Below, one piece after another: positions 55,460-64,000 of a stretch of 64,000 bases of DNA. Each line of letters opens with the position of its first letter. Within the stretch, counting starts at the first letter, position 1. Both the position numbers and the translations under genes were made by a program. The notes beneath the pieces are model-generated. The model had not been told where the DNA came from. It made no database searches and worked only from the letters and a program-made list of their open reading frames with translations. Source of the DNA: Trichoderma breve (taxonomy: Eukaryota > Ascomycota > Sordariomycetes > Hypocreales > Hypocreaceae); assembly GCF_028502605.1 (NCBI RefSeq), contig NC_079236.1, forward strand, positions 2,914,001 through 2,978,000, written 5' to 3'.

Positions 55460-57319
55460 TTCATGTAATGGGAGGATAAGGAGGAGGGGTTTTAGGGGTG
55501 GCTTGAAAAAGAGCTATGCGATTTGTTGATGATGATGACTTTTGTTGATACCTTTGGTACAAATGAGATTAGAGAACAAGGCAGCGGCATCAGGGAGATG
55601 CTGGTTTGCACTTTTGAGAATAAGAAATAGGCTGGGAAGATGGAATGAATGTATAGGAGAGTAATTGGTTATTGTTGGACACATCTACGCGGTTCATGTT
55701 CCTTGTGAATATCCAAGACTGAGAGTTGCAGCTCCATTGGAGTTTTCGGTGATTCATGGTCACCAGCATTAAGAGTGAAGCGCAGGCGATCTTGGACGGA
55801 GACACTACGGCCAAGTTCCACCAAAGAGCGTCGATTAACCTTTCCGGATATCGTCTGTTCTGGCTTACCCTCAAATATTAAGTACGACGAAGGAATCATG
55901 TATGAGGGGAGAAATTCGGCCTATGATGAATCCAGATGGTAAATGAATCTCTGCGTTTGTTTCGAAATATGTAGTAGCCGCCTTGGTAGTCTATAGAGAT
56001 GGATGCAGACAATATTACATCCTGCTTTTGTTATACCTCCAGTATTAATATACCTGACGAGGTTGGCTGTCTCTGCTTTTGATATATCTGAACATGTACC
56101 CATATATCACAATCACTTGGCCTTACAACTGCGGAAAGAGCAAAGCCTCGTCGTACTTGCCTGTTGTGGTGAGCTTCAGAAAGGTACAACTGATAAAGTA
56201 CCTCTTCGCACGTACTTTCCTAAACACCACAACCCTCTTTTCTCCTCTCAGCTTCTAGCATCGACATCCCCTCACATATAAGTAGCTTTTGGCATTTACA
56301 ATTCCGACATGCAGGCAGCTCTTTGAACACAGCAAGCTGCCTATTTCTGTTACATATGGAAACACTTCATCAAGCAATTGGATGCCAGCAAAGACATCCG
56401 GCCCCAACAAGCCAAATGGCGAACATCGAGCCACAGCTGCAGGAGGCGACATGGAACGGCATTTAGTACCGGTATTACTCAGCCCACCCCCATCCCGGCA
56501 TTCGTGCTTAAGCTTACATGATTTTTGCCGCATCTGTCTGGCATTCGATTTACTGACTGGTCAACTGGTCTAGAGCATACTTGGGCAGGTATGTAGTATC
56601 GCAAAAGTAAGCTCAACATGCCACGGCAGGATTCGATCCTTCAAGCTGCTAGTTCAAACTATCAGCTGCTGTAGTTCGTCGCACGGCACGTGCCAGAGCC
56701 AATCGCTAGTGGGCTTCCTGACTCGCAACATGGCTCTGACCACCCGCTCGCCTGATTCAGCGACGACTTTTTCATAGGCCAGCCGTGCCAGCCGGAGGTT
56801 GAGGGAAGCCGACCATTCCATCTCCACCATTACCCCCATGCAGCCGTCTCCCGTCTTCGCGCGACGCCCCTTGTTTGCTTGCTAGACTGACACGGCCCTT
56901 CGGAGTACAGAGTACAGAGTACTCGTACAGAGACAGTCCTCGACTATTGTTCTTTAGGCTTTTTGGAGCGACAGGGCTTCAACACGGCCTGTCCTGCTCC
57001 AGCTAGGCAGTCTAGACCAAGCTCCGGAGCCGAGTGGGGAATACACCTCCCACCCAGCTGCCAAGCACACACATCTTGATCGGCTCGCTCGCTCAGCCCA
57101 GCCTCGCGACGGCGATTGCTATCGAGACCTGAGCCCCCGGCGCCTAGACGCACACCACACACCTACACACACAAGTACCACAGGTACATCCACCTGGTTG
57201 CCGAGGCCAGGGGGATCAACGCCGCTGGGAGTGGACAAGCTCCGGTCTATTCGGCGGACGCGGAGAATGGTTGGCCGGCCCGTTGTTGGCAGTTCCCCGA
57301 ATACCACCACACGCTCCAT
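55460..57319. other. Intergenic between NIC96 and the bZIP gene
   Basis: 1.86 kb with no supported gene. The TACAGAGTACAGAGTACTCG microrepeat lies at about 56905. The final 400 bp are a CT- and CA-rich bZIP leader with no upstream in-frame ATG. Confidence 0.45.
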
Positions 57320-59489
57320 ATGGATCTCGGATCCGTAAGACGGGGCGGGATTAGCCCCGGAGCAGGAGATTCTGTAGAGAGCGGCAGCCCTACCGAAGGC
57401 ATCAAGCATGAAGCTGAAGCCACTGCACCCTCCCTGACGTCGGCGACGGCGATGCCCAATGGCGCAGGGGCAGGGGCATCTGGTGCCGCGGACGCCATGG
57501 AGACCACGGAAGCAGAAGAGGTGGAGAACGTGACCAAGAAGAGGAAAACGGGTTCAGGAAGTAGAGGTGTTGCAAACTTGACGCCGGAGCAGCTGGCCAA
57601 GAAGAGAGCAAACGGTGAGTGTTTGCCATACTCGTACATCTTTCCTACCCGCCCCCCTTTGATCGCCGCATATGGCGTCAGCCTTTTTAGCTGTTCTCTT
57701 CATGACTTCAATGTTACACTTGTTGGGACTACACAATGACGCTGGTTGGCCGTTTCCCATGCATACAGCCTTCTTTTTTGTCAATGCTTGCTCAGCAGCC
57801 TCCCCTGGTATTAGCGTATGACTAACATATATGACCTTCCCCTTGGTTGTACAGACCGCGAAGCGCAACGTGCCATCCGAGAAAGGACTAAGAACCAGAT
57901 TGAGAGGCTCGAGCGCCGCATCCATGAGCTTGAAGCTCAAAAACCGTACCAGGACCTCCAGGCTGTGGTACGGGCCAAGGAGGTGATAGAAGCAGAAAAT
58001 GCTGAGATCAAGAGACGGCTGGCTAGCATTATCGGCATGCTGCAGCCTTTGGTTGGGTCAAGTAAGTTTCAGCCTTTCAAACTGAGATTCCGTCTTTGCC
58101 CATGTGTACATACAGTTCTCCGGCGAGAGTCTAACAAGAGCAGATATGCCTGGCATCAGCCCTGCCCTCCCATACGCCACAACACCTATTCCCATGACAA
58201 CAACAAGCAACATCGCCTATCATCCTGCAGCATCTGCCACTTCTTCATCGCCAGCAACAGGAATGGTTGACCCCATTCGCCAGGCCGCTCAACCGCCCCT
58301 ACAGAGCTGGCAAAGCGGCGGTAGTAGTACACCGCCAGCACCGCGACAGCCTAGCCTAACCGACGCCGTCGATGAAGGCACTCAAGCCCTATTAGAGCGG
58401 CAAGGACAGACGCTTCGGCACGGATTGGACTTTGAGCAGGGCCGCTTTGATCTAAACGTCGTACTTGACCCTACCCAAGCTATACCAAAGCTACAGAGGG
58501 GCGTTAATGGTGCACAAGACACGGCTGAATACCACCACGTCCCCATGAAACATGACTGGACACAAGTGAATCCGACTTACGCACCACAGGCCCGGCCTGT
58601 GCCTGCGTGGGAGTCACCTATTTCCATTCCATCAGCTACCTCAGATACAACTCCGGCAATAGCATCAGCCCTGGGCATCACTCGGCAGAGTTCTGTCACA
58701 AGCCAGCCAGGGCCTGCCTCCGGGCCAACCTCTGATCCCAGCCCTCCCATGGTTCCAGCAGTTCCTTATCCCACCGCACAAGCTGTTGTTCCAGAAGCTC
58801 TCCCTCAATTCTCTCGTCCCCTGCGCAACTGCAGTCCTACATGTCCGCTTGACGCTCTACTTCTCGACTTTCTTAGCGAGCGGCAGCAGCGTGCCGCCGA
58901 GGGCTACGAGCCGAGTGAGGTGTCTGGCCCGCGGTATCCATCCGTTTCATCTCTGCTCAATCCAGCCAATAGCAAATTCAGCCATCCAGTGTCTAGAGTT
59001 TTCACAGACATCATTACCAAGTTTCCCGAAGTGTCCGGCCTTCCCGAAAAAGTGGCCATTCTGTACCTCATGTTTCTTTACATGCGATGGCAGATATATC
59101 CAACGAAGGAAAACTTGGAACGTTTGCCGCCGTGGATTCATCCATTGCCATGTCAGTATGAAATACCGCATGCCGCGTGGATGGACTTCTTACCATACCC
59201 GGCGATGAGGGAAAGAGTCATTAGAGCCGAAAATCCCGACCTCTTCTACTTTGACAACTTCTTTCTTCCGTTTACATCCACCTTTTCCGTCTCCTGGCCT
59301 TATGAGGAGGCACATACGTTACTAAGAAACCCCGACTCTGATGAGATTATGATTAACCCCGTGTTTGAGAGCCACATGCGAAATTTGGATAATTGGAAAC
59401 TGGGCAGGCTGTTTGCTGAGTCTTTTCCTATGTTGGCTGATACGTGTCAGTATTGGCCCGACGCAAATGGACAAGAAAATGCTAAATAA
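57320..59489 (+). CDS. bZIP transcription factor with DUF3425-like C-terminus (615 aa)
   Basis: Exons 57320-57614, 57855-58061 and 58144-59489, total 1848 nt. ATG 57320 is the first ATG in frame. The basic region is formed by splicing: EQLAKKRAN then DREAQRAIRERTKNQIERLE, followed by the zipper-like helix ELEAQKPYQDLQAVVRAKEV and IEAENAEIKRRLASIIGML. A Pro/Ser-rich middle follows. The C-terminal third (CPLDALLLDFLSERQQRAAE; YPSVSSLLNP; LPEKVAILYLMFLYMRWQIY; RLPPWIHPLPCQYEIPHAAW) is the domain that follows bZIP motifs in many filamentous ascomycetes. It is a nuclear DNA-binding regulator; targets unknown. Confidence 0.87.
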
Positions 59490-60280
59490 TTGATGTTTTC
59501 TAGTGAATAAAAAGAGGTGGGAATGAGCACAAAGAAAGAAAAGAGGAGGACGCTCATGGAGGGCTTGCTAACCCCTGGATCACCCGCAACAGCATTACTC
59601 CGGTGTTGGAGGACAACTCGTTTGGTTTTGGCAACATTTAAAGTGCATTCGGTATATGAATTGCACATATTATGGCACGTATGCGTTATAGCATGGTTAA
59701 TGTATTTACTACATCTCTCGAAATATAATTGTAATTCCGTTACATGAATTCATACAAAGCTCTCTGATAAGCTTATTCTCAAACACGTTTGTCCGTCCGT
59801 CCGTCTGTGGATATATAGCAAAGTACAAGACGGCATTTTAATGACCATAAACCATTCTGTCAAAGCAGAAGAAGACACATTTCCATCCCGTTTGTTTCCG
59901 TAAACGCGTAAATCGTAGCTCATTTCGCATATGCCTGCCGTTCCCTTTGTGTCCCTTTTCTGCAAAACCACCTTTGGGTATCAGCAGTATCGTAGTCGCG
60001 TCAAATCAAATCAAATCAAATCAAATCAACCCCAAACGATGTAAATGTATCCTCTCGTTGAAGCAAGTTCGAGGGACCAGAAATACCAAACCATCCTCCC
60101 AAATCGTACATAAAACCGAGGATTCCTCATGCTGATCCTGACACCTGGCGTGAAATAAATCGGAAAACAATAAACAAAGCAAATTTGCGCACATAGTCCT
60201 TGGAGAAAAGAAAATCGATACCAAACAGGTGCAAATACAGCCCCGAAAAAAGGCAAACAAGTCGAGGATATTGAATAGAA
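59490..60280. other. Convergent 3' regions of the bZIP and DCAF4-like genes
   Basis: 3' flanks without a gene. A TCAAA microrepeat (about five units) lies at 60001-60028. Confidence 0.5.
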
Positions 60281-62143
60281 TCATTCCTCATCAGAGAGGT
60301 CGCCTGGCGCACAACCAAATTTCTTCAAAAACGGACCCTTGGCCACATACAAGCTCGGCGAATTCTCTCCCGGCAAAGTCTGAAACATCATTGCCTTGAC
60401 GGGATCGTCCGTGCGAAAGCTCTCCAAGGCCTTACCCGAAGGCAAAACGCAACCTGAACTCAGTGAGAAAAGCTTGATGGTGCCATTGTCTTGCGCCGAG
60501 GCCACGAGGTTGAGCTCCGTAGACACGTCCCAGCCAAAGTTGAAGTAGGGCTCGTTCTTGTAGTCTGGGAATTCGAGGATTGGAGAAGAAGTGGCTCGCT
60601 CGCGGTAACCATTCCTGTTGGCTTGAATGAACCGCATGTCGTACACGGACATGCGGTTACGCAGACCAGCGACCAGGACTTGATGAGGGTTGATGCTGCG
60701 AACGTGCGCAATGGACGAGCCGTGCTTAACGAAGTTCCATCCGGCAGTGGGCGCTCTTAGGTCAGTAACCCAGAGGCGAGGCTGCCGGCCACCAGCAAAC
60801 AAGATGTTGTGATTGCCAACCTGAAAGTCTTGAGAGAAAATCTCTTGAGGGCCGATATGGTGCTTGCGACCAGGGTAATCAATCTTGGCATCGACGCCGT
60901 AGTCCGGCGGGCTCTCCATTCGAGTTTGAGTGATCCAGCTAGGAGTTTCATCAAGATGAATACGCTGGATCCCCTTGCTGGTGCCCACAACGCAAAGGAG
61001 ATCGGAAGAGGCAGGGGCAGGCGTACTCTGGTTGACACCCCAGCTCCGACTACGCGAAAAATTGTACATGATATTTCGGTAATTATCAACTATTATTGCG
61101 GTGTCAGTCGGATGGACAGACGAGGATAATTGACAAACATTCGAGAATGCCTTGTCACGAATAGACTCTTTAAAAGGGGTTCGGATAAGAGAAAGGGGAA
61201 CAAACCTTCTCCCAGGATCCAGTGCATTCCCTGGTCAGGCGTTGTATCCATTGGAGGAGTGAAAACACAGAGAGACAAGCCCTGGCCTGGTTCTTTTGAG
61301 GTGAGAAGAACTTTGTTGGTCGGCTGATGATATTTGATGGATGACATCTGAGGACAGTAAATCATCTCATAGTGCAGTCTGTCCGGACTGCGAAAATGCG
61401 CTGCTTTAGTCTTCAGACTATATTGTACCAGGCCGTTAGTATCATAACCCAGGCAAGGAGAGTCAAGATGAAGAGTAAAACAGATGCTCACTTTTCGTTT
61501 TCATCCGTCTCAATGTAGGTCCCCATAAGCATCTCTTCATCGAAAGCTAAAATAGGAGTCATTAGTAGTTGCTTGCCTTCTCTCTCTTCACCCCCACCTC
61601 ATCAACGAGTGTCAAACACGAAGAAAAACTCACTCGAATACGCTATAGCCGACTCCGTACCACACTCCTTGCCACTGACGTAAAAACACGGCATATGAGG
61701 ATGAGTCTCATAATTCAAACTGAGTCCAAAGGCAATACTGCCCTTGTCAGTCACCCCCTGAGCCCACAAAGCAGCCGCCACCTCCTCAGTCTCAAGCATC
61801 CCCGCGGTGCTCGAGGCGCCCAGCTCGCGGGCAAGCAGTCCAGAGGTAGTAACATCATTGGTCAAGACACTGCGCCTAACATGGTTCTCGATGAGCTCTG
61901 CCTCCTGGGCTGCTTCCTCGGCGGCTTGCGTCTCGAGCCTGCGGCGCTTAACTGAGGCAGAGGACCATTCCGCTGAAGCTGGCGCGGTGTGAGAATTTTC
62001 TATGGCGAAATATCTTCTCCTCTCCGCATCTGCATTTCAAATGTTAGGTTGACGAATGATTGATGCAAAAAGACATGATGAAAGAAAGGAAAAGAAATGT
62101 TACCGTAGTAAAAGCCTGGTAGCTCAGCAGGAGTGCTGCTCAT
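60281..62143 (-). CDS. WD-repeat protein, DCAF4/WDR21-like (503 aa)
   Basis: Minus strand, five exons: 62143-62104, 62029-61634, 61546-61492, 61417-61206 and 61089-60281, total 1512 nt, all phases consistent. The N-terminus MSSTPAELPGFYYDAERRRY followed by FAIE is the DCAF4-type opening, then a helix-rich part (AAEEAAQEAELIENHVRR). The rest folds as a beta-propeller: SSIKYHQPTNKVLLTS, DFQVGNHNILFAGGR, LWVTDLRAP, SSIAHVRSINPHQVLVAGL, MSVYDMRF and LVASAQDNGTIKLFSL. The acidic end is GDLSDEE. DCAF4 proteins are substrate receptors of CUL4-DDB1 ubiquitin ligases; that role here is inference. The donor GTTTGT at exon 4 is weak but the phase demands it. Confidence 0.75.
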
Positions 62144-62870
62144 GGCGATCCTCAAAAAGAGACGGAACAGTCTCTGTGCCAGGAAGAGTTTCGCAAGTGA
62201 ATCCAACGAAAAAACAAAAGAGAAACTAGAAATAAAAATCAGAACTGCTTGGGGATAGAGATTTGTTTGTTCTCACTCAAAAGAATTTTGATTTGATAGC
62301 TGCAGGAAAAATGTTGGTTCTGTTGCAAAGGAAATATTGGCTGGTTTGTTATGATAGGCGTTTGGGGAGATATCTGCTGCACCCAGGCAGTTTAGTGGGC
62401 TTAGCTGCAGAAAATGCACTGGGAGTTGCCACGTCACGTGACGCGCTTTGGCAGGACAACCACCAACTTTTGTAGCGCCTGATATCGCCGGCATCTGCGG
62501 AAGAGCCAACCAGGAACCTACAAAATCTGAACTGTATTGGAGTTCTGCTTGGTAGTTGAGTCATTTAAAACCATTTCATTTTGCCAACTATCAACTCATA
62601 AACTCGCACTCGCCCCATCCTCAAAACATTAATCAGTTGTTCACATTAAGACATTTGCCGACATAACATTCAAGTTCACCAGACACATCAAGGTGACATT
62701 ATTTTACTTTGTCTTCATTAGCTGTCTATCAGACCATCATTGGGTATGAAAAGTTGCCTCTCATCCACTTTAGACGAGTCCATCTTCAGATACGACTCAT
62801 ACAGTACATTTAAACATTTAAAACGGAAACATGCAAGCCAACTGGCCTGCGGGTATGTAATAGAGTGTAT
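62144..62870. other. Intergenic between the DCAF4-like gene and PMA1
   Basis: Promoter of the DCAF4-like gene and 3' region of PMA1. No other gene is supported. Confidence 0.5.
62433..62442. promoter_or_regulatory. E-box palindrome GTCACGTGAC
   Basis: A perfect 10-bp palindrome with the CACGTG core bound by bHLH factors of the Cbf1/Pho4 type, about 290 bp upstream of the DCAF4-like start. Occupancy is inference. Confidence 0.35.
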
Positions 62871-64000
62871 TTACTGAGACTTTTCGTGCTGGGTAGAAAC
62901 ACGTTGCAGGGAAACAACTGAGATGAGGGTTAGCAACTATGCGTCTGATCGGGATGAAAGGATATAAAAACTTACCAAAATCTTCCAATGATCGCTGCTT
63001 CTGGTTCTGCTTGGGAGACTTGCCGTGCATGAGGTTGTCGAAGCCAGTGCTTCCCTGGAGGAAGTAGTAGAGACCACCCATGATGGCGAAGATACCGAAG
63101 GAGAAAATCCAGATACGAACAACAGCGACAATGCTGGTCTGCTCGCCGATGAACCAACCAAAGACACAGAAGAGGGTGGCAATGATGTCGACAACCAGGA
63201 TGGCACCGCTGAGCTGCCAAGAAGGAATGGAAGACCAGAAGGGACCGTTGGCACGGGTGATGAAGATCAGCCAGTTCTCAGTGAGAGAGATCTCGAGGAA
63301 GATAACCTCATCGATGTTACCAAAGTTCTGGACGATACCACCGTTCTTGCCACCAGCGTACATGGTGGTGAGGGCAATCCAGGTACCGATGGCGAGGACG
63401 GTTCCGAGGAGAACGGACATACCCCAGAGCTTGGGAAGGTTCCACTTGACGGGAGTCTGGGAGTAAGGGGCGTTATCGTAGGCAATGGCCAGGGTGGCGA
63501 TATCAGCGAAAATGGCAATGAAGACGACCAGCTCAATGTTCAGGGAACGGTTGAGGATGGCGATCCAGAGACCAAGGAAGATCTCCATGTGCAGAGACAG
63601 GGCGATACGGTAGACGACGTAGGCGTACATGCGGTGGAAGATCTGGCGAGAAGTCTTGAGAGCGTCAATGATGGCACCGAGACCGGGGGCAAGGAAAACG
63701 ATATCGGCGGCGGAACGGGCAGCATCGGAAGCACCCTCGACAGCAATACCAGTATCGGCCTTCTTCAGGGAGGGAGCATCGTTGACACCGTCACCAGTCA
63801 TGGCAACGAGGTAGCCACGCTGCTGGAGAATCTCGACGACAGAGTACTTGTGCTGGGGGAAAACTTCAGCGAAACCATCGGCAGCCTCGACGAAATCGTA
63901 AACCTCAGAGCCGGGCATGTCACCACCGCCACCGAGACCGAGACGCTCAGCGTTGTAGACGTTGGTTCCGAGACCGAGCTGGCGAGAAGTCTCACGAGCG
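62871..64000 (-). CDS. PMA1: Plasma-membrane H+-ATPase Pma1, C-terminal part (partial)
   Basis: Minus strand; the gene enters from the right edge. Exons present are 64000-62976 and 62917-62871, with a 58-nt intron (donor GTAAGT, acceptor CTCAG). Family motifs are [30 protein letters not shown] and the hinge [16 protein letters not shown] that closes the P-type ATPase phosphorylation domain. Membrane helices M5-M10 follow (for example [39 protein letters not shown]). Splicing restores the regulatory tail, [20 protein letters not shown], with the Ser/Thr sites used for glucose control in yeast; without splicing the tail would be unrelated. The protein pumps protons out of the cell. The phosphorylated-Asp (DKTGT) region lies outside the window. 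Confidence 0.96.

Noticed and set aside
56600..56700. tRNA-like T-arm (GGATCGAATCC on the minus strand)
   Set aside because: The acceptor and anticodon stems do not pair properly; no credible cloverleaf.
1..64000. CRISPR arrays, rRNA genes, bacterial operons, telomere repeats
   Set aside because: None seen; the window is fungal nuclear DNA and the tandem repeats found have no spacer structure.

Overview
The window looks like a 64 kb contig piece from a filamentous ascomycete, most likely Hypocreales and Trichoderma-like. Genes carry short introns of about 50-160 nt with GTRNGT donors and TACTAAC-like branch sites. The recognisable proteins (fungal NADH-GOGAT, Pma1, Chz1, Bet1, Nic96, a bZIP protein with a DUF3425-like C-terminus) are fungal. 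Family names rest on recognition of sequence; no database search was possible.

Layout. (1) 0.2-1.4 kb: a PHO80-type cyclin. (2) 1.9-17.7 kb: an AT-rich accessory region with no housekeeping genes. It holds two previously unlabelled families of small multi-pass membrane proteins. Family P is on the plus strand (five copies at 3430, 6530, 8057, 10784 and 15914). Family C is on the minus strand (three intact three-exon copies ending at 4681, 9096 and 14473, plus a broken one at about 7325). They are laid out as repeated divergent C/P pairs. The region also holds a broken Est1-type gene, a 213-bp MITE-like element, several minisatellites, and promoter-proximal tandem repeats copied together with the P genes. 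(3) 18.1-25.0 kb: EMC10, the H2A.Z chaperone CHZ1, the SNARE BET1, an Apc15/Mnd2-like protein and a small NET-domain-like protein. (4) 25.0-31.0 kb: about 6 kb with no convincing gene. (5) 31.0-64.0 kb: NADH glutamate synthase GLT1, a VTC polyphosphate-complex subunit, an uncharacterised 844-residue conserved-looking protein, an aquaporin, an FGGY carbohydrate kinase, nucleoporin NIC96 with an FG-rich N-terminus, a bZIP factor, a DCAF4-like WD protein, and the 3' part of the plasma-membrane proton pump PMA1, which runs off the right edge.

The core genes are monocistronic and have no common pathway, as is usual in fungi. Phosphate and ion handling recurs (Pho80-type cyclin, VTC, aquaporin, Pma1), but this may be coincidence.

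The part that deserves attention is the P/C array. In family C, intron phases, the 66-nt middle exon and protein length (137-141 aa) are conserved between copies that have diverged strongly, and most base changes are synonymous in one frame. That argues for selection on the proteins. Other copies are broken by stop codons. The array looks like a fast-evolving, gene-conversion-prone family of unknown function.
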